Shown: positions 46,917-57,737, counted from the stretch's first letter. The stretch is DNA of 64,000 nt from Methanobacterium veterum (GCF_000745485.1 NZ_JQJK01000009.1:186001-250000); one strand, 5' to 3'. Numbers and translations are program-made. The notes: a model not told the origin generated them from the letters alone.

Positions 46917-47525
46917 ATGAAGTACAAATGTGATATATGCAGTTATATTTACGATTCAAGTATCGGCGACCCTGAAAATGGAGTTAAAGCAGGCACTGAT
47001 TTAAAAGATCTTCCTTCAGATTGGGTTTGCCCAATATGCGGCATAGAAAAAGATCAATTTATTTCTCTTGAAGATGAAAAGATAGGATCCGAAGGGGAAG
47101 GTCCAATGGCTCTTATGATACTGGCTTTAACACACGGCCTCTGGACAATATCTGGGAGGGGATCTTACTCTGTAACTAGAGAAATAGGCCGTACGTTTAT
47201 CAATGAATTGAAAAAAGACGGTGTTGAGTTTACAAATGGAGAATCTGCTTTTCAATCTGTAAAAGAATATTTCATTAAACATAAATTTGCAAGAGATATG
47301 GAATATGAGGTTAGAGATGGAGAAGCTGAACTTGAAATAAAAAACTGCCGTTTCTTTGGATTGTGTAAGCAGCTTGAAAAACAAGGAGTCTTAATAACAA
47401 CATGTCCTTATACCAATACTTCAGCAATGGCACTTGAAGAGGCTACAGGTTACAGGTATAGAATCAGTAAAGAACAAAAAGGATATGGTCATAAAATACA
47501 TTTGAAAAAGGTTTCAAAAGTTTAA
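46917..47525 (+). CDS. Rubredoxin fused to a V4R-like sensor-type domain
   Basis: 202 residues. Residues 1-45 are rubredoxin, with iron ligands CDIC and CPIC(G). Residues ~60-195 form an alpha/beta domain with KNCRFFGLCKQLEKQGV and TTCPYTNTSAMALEEATG, which I compare, tentatively, with V4R domains (the same type of domain as in MsvR). The protein may receive electrons for rubrerythrin or sense redox state. The ATG at 46917 follows GGTGA by five bases; an upstream alternative is inside that site. The MsvR-type box places it in the same regulon. Confidence 0.75.
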   Translation: MKYKCDICSYIYDSSIGDPENGVKAGTDLKDLPSDWVCPICGIEKDQFISLEDEKIGSEGEGPMALMILALTHGLWTISGRGSYSVTREIGRTFINELKKDGVEFTNGESAFQSVKEYFIKHKFARDMEYEVRDGEAELEIKNCRFFGLCKQLEKQGVLITTCPYTNTSAMALEEATGYRYRISKEQKGYGHKIHLKKVSKV

Positions 47526-47655
47526 GAAAAGGAAAGTATTTAAATTTTTATAAAATTTAAGGAAATTCCTCAAAATTAAACTATTTTTATTTTAAACAAT
47601 TTTAATTCTGTAGACTGCATAGTCTAGACCATCAGGTTTATATATTATATTTGCA

Positions 47656-47689
47656 ATACACTTAAAACCAGTATATATTGAGAGTGTAT
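47656..47689. promoter_or_regulatory. Possible operator before the second TetR gene
   Basis: ATACACT (47656-47662) and AGTGTAT (47683-47689) are inverted and flank a TATA-like GTATATATT. A repressor here would enclose the promoter. Short arms make this tentative. Confidence 0.35.
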
Positions 47690-47752
47690 GTATTGAAGAT
47701 TTAAAGGATATACTGCTTTCATTTATAGGCCATCTGATGGAGGATAAATTAA

Positions 47753-48370
47753 ATGGAACAAAAGTCATTTAAAAGAAAAAATGAACTTATTGAGGCGGCT
47801 TTAGATGAATTTACAGCGAAAAATTACGAAAATGCTTCCTTAAATATTATCCTTAAAAATGCAGGTATCAGCAAAGGTACCTTTTACTATCACTTTCAAG
47901 ATAAACAGGCTTTTTACGTGTTTTTACTTCAATCTGCCCATAAAGCTGAGTGCAAATTCATAAATGACCGTATGGGATGTATGGATGATTTTAAAGGGAA
48001 AGATATCTTTGAAAGGTTTAAAGTACAGGTCCAGATAGCTTATGAATTTGCGGTTGCATTTCCCAAGTACTTTAAACTCGGTATAATGTTTCGAAAAGAA
48101 AGGGGAAATGAAATTTATGAATACGCGAAAAACATCATTGAGAGAAATAAGGAAGCATGGCTTGAGGAACGAATCAAAAAAGCTATTAAAGATGGAGATT
48201 TTAATAATAGATTTTCTGAAGATTTCATCCTTAAAATATTGAATTATATGGTATTCCATTTTAACGAAATGTTTGATGAAGAAGAAGACTATAAAATGGA
48301 AAAAGTGCTTGAAAATGCAAGTAATCTTGTAGATTTTTTAAAATATGGATTTGGCAATAAAATATGTTAA
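47753..48370 (+). CDS. TetR-family transcriptional regulator
   Basis: 205 residues. HTH: ELIEAALDEFTAKNYENASL, then KNAGISKGTFYYHFQDKQAF, with a long helical ligand domain. GGAGG precedes the ATG. It lies in tandem 115 bp ahead of the tes-like radical SAM gene, so it may control it; alternatively it acts elsewhere. Confidence 0.92.
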   Translation: MEQKSFKRKNELIEAALDEFTAKNYENASLNIILKNAGISKGTFYYHFQDKQAFYVFLLQSAHKAECKFINDRMGCMDDFKGKDIFERFKVQVQIAYEFAVAFPKYFKLGIMFRKERGNEIYEYAKNIIERNKEAWLEERIKKAIKDGDFNNRFSEDFILKILNYMVFHFNEMFDEEEDYKMEKVLENASNLVDFLKYGFGNKIC

Positions 48371-48484
48371 TGAGTTGTATACTAAGAAGGAAAAAGGGGA
48401 TGTAAACACTTCAAAATGGATACAATCTATTACAAATTATTAAATTTTAATTTTTAAAGTCAATTGGATGCTGGAGGTACAATA

Positions 48485-49975
<1,491 letters not shown>

Positions 49976-50044
49976 ATCAATAGCTTAATTGAATAATTAA
50001 GTTATTTTTGATTAAAAATTTAAATAAAAAAAGTTTTAGGAGAA

Positions 50045-51406
50045 CTAATCCTGTTCTTCCTTATTAACTGATTTTAATTTACTGCAAGCATCTTCTGCCG
50101 CTAGAATAATTGGATCTGTGACCATTGAAACTGGAGGGGCATATGAAAATTCTGTAGTTGCAAGTTCAGAGCAGGTAACTCCTTTTGTTATAGCGAGTGA
50201 CATTATGTCTACTCGTTCTGCAACTCTTTCTTCACCAATCAGTTGACATCCGATGATCCGCCCTTTAAGGTTATTTATAATTTTAACATCAATTCTTTTT
50301 GCCCCTGGATAATAACGGGCTTTGGTAAGCGCTCTAATTTTACCATATGTTGCATCTATCCCGCTTTGCCGTGCTGATGCAACTGTTAGACCTACAGCAC
50401 CAAATTCAAGTTCTCCAACCTTTGAAACATTGGAATTTAGAACAGGTTTGAATTCTGCATTTATTCCTGTAATGTTTTTGGCCGCGATTTTTCCCTGTCT
50501 TACAGCTGTTGTTCCTAACATGGATTGAGTACTATCTCCAGTTATTGCATCGAATACTTCTACACAATCTCCAACTGCATATATGTTTGGTATGGACGTC
50601 TGCATTTTTTCGTTGACCACTATTGCCCATTTTCCAAGTGTGCATCCTGCCATTTCCGCCAGCTTGGTTTTAGGTCTGACTCCAGTAGCCATTATAACCA
50701 GATCAGCGTCTATAACGTTGTCTTCAAAGACAGCCCCTTCTACATGTTCATCACCTGTGAGTTTATCAATTCCCTGCCCTAAAATCACGTTTATGCCATG
50801 TTTTTCGAGGTAATCCTGAACTATTGTTGCCATATCTGGATCTAGTGACCTTGGAATAATTTGAGGCAGCATCTCAGTCATTGTAACATTAAGGCCCTTT
50901 TGTCTGAGTGCATATGATACTTCTACACCTATTAGACTTGCCCCTACAATCACTGCATTTTGGCTTTTTTCAGCCCATTCATTGATTTTAAGACCGTCTT
51001 CAATGGTTCTAAGCTTGAAAACACCCTTTAGATTAGTACCTTCAATTGGAGGGATGAATGAACTCGCCCCGGTTGCTATAACGAGATAGTCATATGAAAG
51101 TTCATATTCTTCTGTTTTTTCGTTTATGAGACGGTATTTTATTTTATTTTCGCTGCTTGATATATCAAAAACTTCTGCTTGAGTTATGATCTTTATGTTC
51201 TTTTCAAGGTAATCTTCTGCTTCATGCATAATGATATCCTTAAAATTCTCTACTTCCCCACCTAAAACATAGGGGATAGCGCAAGGGGAATAAGCAATAT
51301 GTTTTCCCATGGTAATTACAGTTATTTCCGCATCTTTATTGTATTTTCTTATGTTAGAGGCTGTTGAAAGCCCACCGGCTCCAGCACCTACTATTGCTAT
51401 TTTCAT
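50045..51406 (-). CDS. NADH-oxidase / CoA-disulphide-reductase-like flavoprotein
   Basis: 453 residues of the pyridine nucleotide-disulphide oxidoreductase family. FAD loop IVGAGAGGLSTASNIRKYN, single redox Cys in AYSPCAIPYVLGG (as Cys42 in NADH oxidases), NAD loop VIVGASLIGVEVSYALRQ, and FAD-binding NIYAVGDCVEVFD. It could reduce O2, CoA disulphide or polysulphide with NAD(P)H; which one cannot be decided. Lies divergent to arsM. AAGGTGA precedes the ATG. Confidence 0.9.
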   Translation of the reverse strand: MKIAIVGAGAGGLSTASNIRKYNKDAEITVITMGKHIAYSPCAIPYVLGGEVENFKDIIMHEAEDYLEKNIKIITQAEVFDISSSENKIKYRLINEKTEEYELSYDYLVIATGASSFIPPIEGTNLKGVFKLRTIEDGLKINEWAEKSQNAVIVGASLIGVEVSYALRQKGLNVTMTEMLPQIIPRSLDPDMATIVQDYLEKHGINVILGQGIDKLTGDEHVEGAVFEDNVIDADLVIMATGVRPKTKLAEMAGCTLGKWAIVVNEKMQTSIPNIYAVGDCVEVFDAITGDSTQSMLGTTAVRQGKIAAKNITGINAEFKPVLNSNVSKVGELEFGAVGLTVASARQSGIDATYGKIRALTKARYYPGAKRIDVKIINNLKGRIIGCQLIGEERVAERVDIMSLAITKGVTCSELATTEFSYAPPVSMVTDPIILAAEDACSKLKSVNKEEQD

Positions 51407-51514
51407 TTATTTTTTCACCTTTCGGAATTAGACACTATGAATTTTGTAAGTTCAAAGTATATAAGCTTGAATTTTTGTTGTTTTTTATATGAAAAATCAA
51501 TAATTTTATATTTA

Positions 51515-51538
51515 ATATATCCATATATTTGGATATAT
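51515..51538. promoter_or_regulatory. Palindromic operator before arsM
   Basis: ATATATCC (51515-51522) and GGATATAT (51531-51538) with an 8-base spacer, 30 bp upstream of the arsM start. The second gene of the unit encodes an ArsR-type repressor, which often binds such AT-rich inverted repeats. Confidence 0.55.
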
Positions 51539-51568
51539 GGAATTAAACTTATTGACATGGTGCATATA

Positions 51569-52339
51569 ATGGATGGAAAAGAAATTAAGGAGTTTGTAAA
51601 GGGTAGATACTCAAAAATAGCGACAAAAGAGGAATCTTATTGTTCTTGCTGCTCTGGAGTTGATTTAACAATTGAACAGGCTAAAGCTGCAGGGTATGCC
51701 CTGGAAGATATTAAAAGTATACCTGAAGAAGCTGTTTTTGGGCTTGGGTGCGGCAATCCTACTGCACTTGCAGATCTTAAAGAAGGTGAAACAGTATTAG
51801 ACCTTGGATCTGGAGGGGGAATAGATGTTTTTCTTGCAGCAAACAAGGTCGGTGAATCAGGTAAAGTCATTGGAGTAGATATGACTGAAGAAATGGTAGA
51901 AACTGCCCGTAAAAATGCTGAAGAAGGTAAATATGAAAATGTTGAATTTAAACTGGGAGAAATAGAAAATTTACCCATTGAGGGTGGTTCGATAGATGTT
52001 ATTATAAGTAATTGTGTAATTAATCTTACACCTGATAAATTTGCTGCATATAAAGAAGCTTTTAGAGTTTTAAAGTCCGGAGGGCGTATTTTAGTATCAG
52101 ATCTGGTGACAGAGGGAAATATACCTGAAGAAATTAAACGCAGTTTTGATGCATGGTCTAACTGTATTGCGGGGGCTATGGAAAAGCAGGATTATTTAGA
52201 TACAATAAAAGACGCAGGATTTAAAGACATTCAAATTGTTGAACAGCACTTTTTCACAGAGCCAAATATGGATGAGAGATTAGTGGGAAAGATCACCAGT
52301 GTTCAAATTAAGGCAGTTAAAATGAGATGTATGTCATGA
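51569..52339 (+). CDS. arsM: Arsenite S-adenosylmethionine methyltransferase
   Basis: 256 residues. The N-terminal Cys group SYCSCCSG and conserved FGLGCGNP supply arsenic ligands; the SAM motif is VLDLGSGGGIDVFLAANKVG, and a further ligand lies in SNCVINLTP / WSNCIAGA. It methylates As(III) to volatile or less toxic products. The nominal upstream start gives a hydrophobic leader that no ArsM has; the ATG at 51569, six bases after GGTG, is used. The ArsR gene overlaps its stop (ATGA). Confidence 0.93.
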   Translation: MDGKEIKEFVKGRYSKIATKEESYCSCCSGVDLTIEQAKAAGYALEDIKSIPEEAVFGLGCGNPTALADLKEGETVLDLGSGGGIDVFLAANKVGESGKVIGVDMTEEMVETARKNAEEGKYENVEFKLGEIENLPIEGGSIDVIISNCVINLTPDKFAAYKEAFRVLKSGGRILVSDLVTEGNIPEEIKRSFDAWSNCIAGAMEKQDYLDTIKDAGFKDIQIVEQHFFTEPNMDERLVGKITSVQIKAVKMRCMS

Positions 52340-52686
52340 AAACCTGTGAGATAAACGGTAAAGGCGAACCATGCAGTGGGCAAATTGAGAATTTAAAGGA
52401 AATTTTATCTAAAGTTCCTTCTGATGAAACTTTTGAAGTCAGATCAGATCAATTTAAAGCAATTTCAGAACCCACCCTGCTTAAAATACTTTATTTATTG
52501 CAGGACAGGGAGTTGTGTGTTTGTGAAATAATTATGGCTCTTGAAAAGCCTCAATCAACTATTTCACATCATTTAAATGTACTTAAAAATGCAGGGTTTA
52601 TAAAAGGACGTAAAGAAGGGGTATGGATACACTATAAACTTATTAATCCAGAAATTGTTGGTTTAATTGAAGATTTAGTAAAATAA
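52336..52686 (+). CDS. arsR: ArsR-family metalloregulator
   Basis: 116 residues when started at the ATG that overlaps the arsM stop. The wHTH includes ISEPTLLKILYLLQDRELCV and QSTISHHLNVLKNAGFIKGR. ELCVCEI contains the Cys pair that binds As(III) in classical ArsR proteins. It should repress arsM-arsR and release on arsenite. Close coupling to arsM supports this. Confidence 0.92.
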   Translation: MKTCEINGKGEPCSGQIENLKEILSKVPSDETFEVRSDQFKAISEPTLLKILYLLQDRELCVCEIIMALEKPQSTISHHLNVLKNAGFIKGRKEGVWIHYKLINPEIVGLIEDLVK

Positions 52687-52729
52687 CTTGAATTTATATA
52701 AATGGGGACTGTTTTAGGAGATTGAAAAG

Positions 52730-53386
52730 ATGTTAAAAGTTGCAATAGCTACAGATGGCCCGTACGGAGAACGTGCATATGAATATATAAGTAAAGAATT
52801 TGACACAGATTTTATTGAGCTTGAACCACCTGTATCCATGTTTGCAGATGAAATTGAGATACCTGAAGATGCATTAAAACGGCTGGAAGGTGTAGATATG
52901 CTGATAACTTATGTTCTTCATCCAGATCTTGCTCTTGACCTTGTTGAAATGATCCATGATAAGGTAGGGTGGGTAATCGTGGCTGCCTGGAGAGGAGAAG
53001 GGTTTAAAAATCAGCTTGAAAGATTGGGAAATGTTACATGCCCTGAAAATATGTGTGATCTTCAAGAAAATGGCAATCCTGTATTTGATGAGTTTGTATC
53101 CAAATTTGGAAGGCCAATTGTTAGGGTAAACTGCCAGGGAGATAAAATTGTTGATATAGAAGTTTTAAGGTCTTCTCCATGTGGCTCAACATATTTTGTA
53201 GCTGAAGAAATGATAGGGCAGGATTTAGAAGATGTACCTGTTAAAGCAGGTCTCAGGTTGCAGCATTATCCTTGCAGGGCTCCTAAAATGAGACTATTCG
53301 CCGATGACGAGTGTAAAAAGGATATGGCATCTAATTTCCATAAAGAGGCTTTTGAGGACGCAATAAAACATAAAAAGAAAAAATAA
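52730..53386 (+). CDS. DUF166 family protein
   Basis: 218 residues, an archaeal family of unknown role with Cys-rich conserved segments: [37 protein letters not shown] and [12 protein letters not shown]. The Cys residues suggest metal or iron-sulphur binding. It starts after a GGAG element 44 bp behind arsR and could be in the same transcript, but DUF166 is normally not an arsenic gene. Confidence 0.88.
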   Translation: MLKVAIATDGPYGERAYEYISKEFDTDFIELEPPVSMFADEIEIPEDALKRLEGVDMLITYVLHPDLALDLVEMIHDKVGWVIVAAWRGEGFKNQLERLGNVTCPENMCDLQENGNPVFDEFVSKFGRPIVRVNCQGDKIVDIEVLRSSPCGSTYFVAEEMIGQDLEDVPVKAGLRLQHYPCRAPKMRLFADDECKKDMASNFHKEAFEDAIKHKKKK

Positions 53387-53417
53387 AAATAAGTAATATA
53401 GCTTTATTAAGCTATAC

Positions 53418-54599
53418 TTAAGCTATTGCAGGTATAATAGTTGCTCCTATTAGAATTACAACTATCATCCATGAGAATACGGAGACTGAATTTGTAATTC
53501 TGTTTGCCAGGTCCTCTGACATTTTAGAGGATAATATCTCTTCCAGCATAAGTCCTCCGTCAAGTGGTTTTGCAGGAAGTAAATTAAAAGTCCCGATTCC
53601 AATGTTTAAGAAGAATATCCAGTAGAACAACCAGTATAAACTGTAAAGGAACCATGGTATTGTATCTCCGTATTTGCTGGCAACATCTTGATTAACAGTC
53701 AAATGGTTTTGTACAATTACTCCTAGATAAGCATGGTTTGTATTGTTTGAGTTTGCCGTTGCTTTAAGTTTAAACGTCCCTTGGTTAGTCGTAATGTTAA
53801 CTTCTTCACCGGGTTTAATTTTAGTGCTTAATATATCAGTAAATGTGGTTAAATTCGTCACTTCATAGCCGTTAACATGAGTTATAACCATTCCATTTTG
53901 TAGAACTCCATAAGCTGGAGTATTTGGCATGGTATTCTGGACTTCTACTCCTTGAGGATGGAAAGATGGGGCAATGAAAAAAGACGATAATGCAGTTAGA
54001 AGTAAAAATGCAATAAACGCTACAACTATGTTAGACATAGATCCTGCAGCATAAATTCTGAGCTTTGTAAGTCTTGATGCTTTTTTAATCCCTTCTTCAT
54101 CTGGTTCAACAAATGCTCCAGGTATAACTGCAAGCATAAGCAGTCCTATTGACTTGATTTTAATTCCATCAGTTCTTGCCAGGATTCCATGTGCAAATTC
54201 ATGAACAACTATAACAACTACAAGTCCAATTAACCCGTATACTAAGGGGACATTAAAAGATGATCCTGGAATGCTGACCCCTGGGATTGCAATACCAACG
54301 CTGGATACTGTTGATGGTCCCTGGACGGCAAATATGTTTTGTATGATAGTTCCCAGTGAGTATAAAAGCAGTGGGAGGTTTAAAATCATAAAGAACACGC
54401 ATATGGGCACTCCAATATTCATGCTCCATCGCCAGAACCTGGGACTCTTTTGAGCAATAGAGTCAATAAAATCCCTGAGTCGAGTGGTTTTCCTCATTAA
54501 AATAGGGCCACTTATCTCAATTTTTAGTTTATCTCTGAATAAAAGGGCTACAGCCCAAATAACAATAAATGCAATAGCATAAAACTGTAAAGCGTCCAC
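53418..54599 (-). CDS. Site-2-protease-type membrane metalloprotease (M50)
   Basis: 393 residues. Zinc site HEFAH in VVVHEFAHGILARTDGI with the third ligand in NLLPAKPLDGGLM; several membrane segments; PDZ domain between (~215-295; AYGVLQNGMVITHVNGYEV). Such proteases cleave membrane-spanning regulators. The start is GTG, with AAAGGTGAT six bases before. No obvious substrate is next to it. Confidence 0.93.
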   Translation of the reverse strand: MDALQFYAIAFIVIWAVALLFRDKLKIEISGPILMRKTTRLRDFIDSIAQKSPRFWRWSMNIGVPICVFFMILNLPLLLYSLGTIIQNIFAVQGPSTVSSVGIAIPGVSIPGSSFNVPLVYGLIGLVVVIVVHEFAHGILARTDGIKIKSIGLLMLAVIPGAFVEPDEEGIKKASRLTKLRIYAAGSMSNIVVAFIAFLLLTALSSFFIAPSFHPQGVEVQNTMPNTPAYGVLQNGMVITHVNGYEVTNLTTFTDILSTKIKPGEEVNITTNQGTFKLKATANSNNTNHAYLGVIVQNHLTVNQDVASKYGDTIPWFLYSLYWLFYWIFFLNIGIGTFNLLPAKPLDGGLMLEEILSSKMSEDLANRITNSVSVFSWMIVVILIGATIIPAIA

Positions 54600-54711
54600 T
54601 TAATCACCTTTAAATTCATATAATAAAGCAAGTATTTATTAATATTTATTTGCACAATGATATTAATTATAAATTTTGTCAGTCTGAAAATTTAACTATG
54701 AATCTAATTAG

Positions 54712-55926
54712 TTATACCTTTAACGAATCGTAAAGTAAAACGTCACATTCTTCGCCTTCGTTTATACCCTCAACATTTTCTTCTATCAATATATAACAGT
54801 CAGATTCAACCATAGATCTTATAATTCCAGATCCATCTATTTTAAGGGGCTGTACTAAACTGCCTTCTGTTTTTGCTCTAACATAATCTGTTCTGCCAAG
54901 TGTTGATGCAATTTTCCTGGATGCTGTTTTTTTAATGATGGGGAACTCTTTATGAATATTCTGCATTTTAAGAAGGTAATTACGAGTGAAAATATCGAAC
55001 TGCACCATTGAAGCTACAGGATACCCTGAAAGCATGAATATTGGGGTTCCATTTATTACTCCAAATCCAAAGGGCTTTCCAGGTCTTATGCCCGCTCCAT
55101 GAATTAAAACTTCTCCCATTTCATCAACCACATCTACCACAACGTCTCCTTTACTTATTGCAGTGCCGCCAGTGGTTATTATGGCATCACATGACTCTAA
55201 AAATGTTTCAATTTGTCCTTTTACTTTTTGCGCATCGTCAACACAATGGGTAAGTTCTGGAACTGCAAGGGTACTTTCAACGAGTGCTTTTAAGGTATAA
55301 TAATTTGAATTTATAATTTTGGCCCCTTCGATATCTGATTTAGACATTACAAGTTCGTTTCCAGTAGTTATCACGCCTATTTTGGGCTTTTTAAATACAT
55401 TTACTGTATCATGGCCTGCAGACGTTATTATTCCAATATCTTGTGGTCTTAAGAGTTCCCCTGATTTTAGGAGTTCATCGCCTTTTTTAAAATCTTCTCC
55501 AAATGGAGCAACATTTTCCCCTGGAAATAATGTTTTTGAAGCTTCTAAATCATTGTTTTCTTCGTAGGTATACTCTTCCATGACAACTGCATTTGCACCT
55601 TCTGGTATCGGCGCCCCAGTAGCGATTTTTATAGCTTCCCCTTGCTTTAAAACTATTTTTGATGTATCGCCAGCACCTATTCTATCTACAACTTTTAAAT
55701 ATGCAGGACTGGTTTCAGAAGATCCGAATGTATCTTCAGCTTTTACGGCATAACCATCCATAGCAGATCTATCAAAGGAGGGAGAATCTAAAAGTGCTTT
55801 TATATCCTCTGCAAGGACTCTGTTATATGCTTCTTCAAGAGGAATCCTTTCAATATCGAGTTTAATTTCAATGTTGTCTATGATTTTTAGTGCATCCTTA
55901 ACTGGTATCAATTCAGATATGAACAT
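54712..55926 (-). CDS. moeA: Molybdopterin molybdotransferase MoeA
   Basis: 404 residues. Conserved pieces: SPSFDRSAMDGYAVKAEDTF, IATGAPIPEGANAVVMEEYT, PKIGVITTGNELV, CDAIITTGGTAISKGDVVVD and GRPGKPFGFG-like IRPGKPFGFGVI, then FMLSGYPVASMVQFDI. It inserts Mo or W into molybdopterin, needed for formylmethanofuran and formate dehydrogenases. No cofactor genes are adjacent. Confidence 0.96.
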   Translation of the reverse strand: MFISELIPVKDALKIIDNIEIKLDIERIPLEEAYNRVLAEDIKALLDSPSFDRSAMDGYAVKAEDTFGSSETSPAYLKVVDRIGAGDTSKIVLKQGEAIKIATGAPIPEGANAVVMEEYTYEENNDLEASKTLFPGENVAPFGEDFKKGDELLKSGELLRPQDIGIITSAGHDTVNVFKKPKIGVITTGNELVMSKSDIEGAKIINSNYYTLKALVESTLAVPELTHCVDDAQKVKGQIETFLESCDAIITTGGTAISKGDVVVDVVDEMGEVLIHGAGIRPGKPFGFGVINGTPIFMLSGYPVASMVQFDIFTRNYLLKMQNIHKEFPIIKKTASRKIASTLGRTDYVRAKTEGSLVQPLKIDGSGIIRSMVESDCYILIEENVEGINEGEECDVLLYDSLKV

Positions 55927-56511
55927 TTCAGTCTACTTCCACAATTTGATTGTAATGGATTTTGAGTATAAAAAGTAGTTATGTATATGATTGTATGTAA
56001 GTTATAGTTTTATGTGGTTGACTGTACTATAAATCCGACTTTGGAAGGGCATTTTAAATAATAAAATTTTCTGTTAATTTGGAAAATATGAAATTTTGTA
56101 TCATTTCTGTTATAACATGTGTTTAATGGTTAATTCTGTAAATAGCGTATTTTAGATTGTATTTTTGTCATTTATGTGTTTATAGGGATTATATGTATGA
56201 ATGAACTTGATAGTAAATACTATACATAATTTGAACGTGTAATTTAGATGTATAATAGCATCAATTAGTGACAATTTTTCCAAATGGGGTTTAATTAGAG
56301 CTAATTTAGTAAAAATACAAACTAAACGCACTAATCTGTAATTCGACATTTAAATACACTTTAAGAGAGTCTTAAATCTAAAAAAGAGAGTTATAAGGGC
56401 TTTTTTTCGACAAAAAAACCAAAACATTTATATATGCTGTAAGTTGATTATTGTTTTGTCCAAGAAGTACTACGTAGGTGTATTAATACTTTTGGACACG
56501 GAGGCGGTATA
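55927..56511. other. 585-bp gap and leader of secreted protein gene
   Basis: AT-rich; it contains a leftward 65-codon frame (56152-56349) without coding character or ribosome binding site. The right end carries the promoter and leader of the secreted repeat protein (annotated separately). Confidence 0.45.
56425..56508 (+). promoter_or_regulatory. Promoter, 5' leader hairpin and ribosome site of secreted repeat protein
   Basis: TATA box TTTATATATG (about 56427-56436). TGTCCAAGAAGTA (56457-56469) pairs with TACTTTTGGACA (56487-56498), with one bulged G, around a loop containing CTACGTAG. GGAGG (56500-56504) follows directly, so the hairpin could shield or expose the ribosome binding site. Confidence 0.6.
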
Positions 56512-57156
56512 ATTAAGCGACAATCTATGTATGCTTTGCTAATAGCAGTAGCTATGGCAATAAGCATTTTGCCCTCTGCGGTGGGGGCATCGGACCAAAG
56601 TGCATCGGATGATAATGCTCAAATTGGTCTAAACGAACACAAAGACGTTTTGAAGGTGAATGCAGCGTCCAGTGTAAAAGTTAAAGTATGGTATAAGCAC
56701 TGGTACAAACACTGGTATAAACATTGGTATAAATCCCACGGTAGATGGTACTACACATGGAAGTACACTTGGAAATATACCTGGAAATATTATTATAAAT
56801 ACAAAACCAGTACAGTTAAAGCAGCATCAAGTTCCAGTAGTTCATCTTATACATCAAGCGGTAAAGCAGATACATTCAGCGACCCAAAATTAAACTCAAT
56901 TATGAAATCAGCTGCAGGATACGGCTACCGAAGTGGAGTTAGTACTGCTTCTGGTTTAGTTAAATACCATGCAGGTGATTGTTGGGCATACAGTGCATAT
57001 TTAAACAATAAATTCAAAGCTGCAGGCTACAAATCAAGAGTAATTCAATACGCGACAAGTTATTCCAGCAGGCACAGATCAGTTCAACTATACCAAAACG
57101 GAAAGTGGAAAACAGTTCCTTACAGAGCTTATGGATATAATTATTTAATTGTATAA
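56512..57156 (+). CDS. Secreted aromatic-repeat protein with transglutaminase/cysteine-peptidase-like domain, probable ATT start
   Basis: About 214 residues. Signal peptide KRQSMYALLIAVAMAISILP ending at ...AVGASDQ. Residues ~55-90 hold a striking repeat: four HWYK-type units, then three YTWK units, giving a basic, aromatic surface. A Ser-rich linker leads to a C-terminal domain with GDCWAYSAYLNNKF and a later SSRHRSVQLYQNGKW, which fit the Cys and His of transglutaminase-like or pseudomurein-peptidase-like enzymes. A wall-binding, wall-modifying enzyme is likely. The first ATG (56527) cuts the basic start of the signal peptide; ATT at 56512, seven bases after GGAGG, fits better. Confidence 0.75.
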   Translation: MKRQSMYALLIAVAMAISILPSAVGASDQSASDDNAQIGLNEHKDVLKVNAASSVKVKVWYKHWYKHWYKHWYKSHGRWYYTWKYTWKYTWKYYYKYKTSTVKAASSSSSSSYTSSGKADTFSDPKLNSIMKSAAGYGYRSGVSTASGLVKYHAGDCWAYSAYLNNKFKAAGYKSRVIQYATSYSSRHRSVQLYQNGKWKTVPYRAYGYNYLIV

Positions 57157-57338
57157 TACATGCAGTTAAATCCATGATTCTTTAGGGCTGAGCTACGGTT
57201 TAAGAGGTGAAGATCGTTTTAAACCCTTTACCTCTTTTTAGATTTTAAGTATTTCTATTTTTAAATCAAAAAATAAATTACTAATTTTATCCATAATTTC
57301 TATTAATGATCATTATCATTAAATTGTAGGTAGATGAA

Positions 57339-57737
57339 ATGTTTGAATCAGAATCAAAATTATATAACATATTTATAAGCCATATAGGTCAAAATGAGGA
57401 AGAATATAACACGTTTACTGAGAAATTGGCAGCAGCACATGATTTTGAGTTTAAAAACTATGGGATACTTGAAAAAGATAAGATCACTGGAGAAGAGCTT
57501 CAAGAACAGATAATGCCTGTAGGGATTGTAATAATTCTTTCAGGGCTGTACAATAAGTATAAAGATATTATAAAGAAGCAAATAGACATTGCAAATAAAT
57601 TAGAAAAGCCCATAATTGTCATCAGGCCTTACGGTATGGAAAATGTACCTCCTGAGCTTGAAGAAGCTGCTGTAGATATCGTAGGATGGAATGCACCGTG
57701 TATAGTTGATGCCATAGTGGAAAATTATTTGGAGTAA
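57339..57737 (+). CDS. MTH538-type TIR-like (ThsB-like) protein
   Basis: 132 residues: YNIFISHIGQNEEEYNTFTE at the first strand, FEFKNYGILEKDKITGEELQ, IGVIIILSGLY-like GIVIILSGLYNKYKD and KPIIVIRPYGMENVP. It matches the MTH538/DUF1863 TIR-like fold shared with Thoeris ThsB proteins, which make a cyclic nucleotide signal. No ThsA-type effector lies next to it, so it is either an orphan sensor or has another role. No strong Shine-Dalgarno is visible (GGTAGATGAA precedes the ATG). Confidence 0.75.
   Translation: MFESESKLYNIFISHIGQNEEEYNTFTEKLAAAHDFEFKNYGILEKDKITGEELQEQIMPVGIVIILSGLYNKYKDIIKKQIDIANKLEKPIIVIRPYGMENVPPELEEAAVDIVGWNAPCIVDAIVENYLE

Noticed and set aside
48464..48484. Upstream start of the tes-like gene
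   Set aside because: The extra seven codons include the Shine-Dalgarno GGAGGT of the ATG at 48485.
51437..51568. Hydrophobic N-terminal extension of ArsM
   Set aside because: It covers the operator palindrome at 51515-51538, is not found in ArsM proteins, and the ATG at 51569 has a proper GGTG site.
56152..56349. Leftward 65-codon reading frame
   Set aside because: No ribosome binding site, amino-acid composition of random AT-rich DNA, and no domain.
57339..57737. Complete Thoeris defence system
   Set aside because: Only the ThsB-like protein is present. Neither flank encodes a ThsA-type SIR2/SLOG or effector protein.
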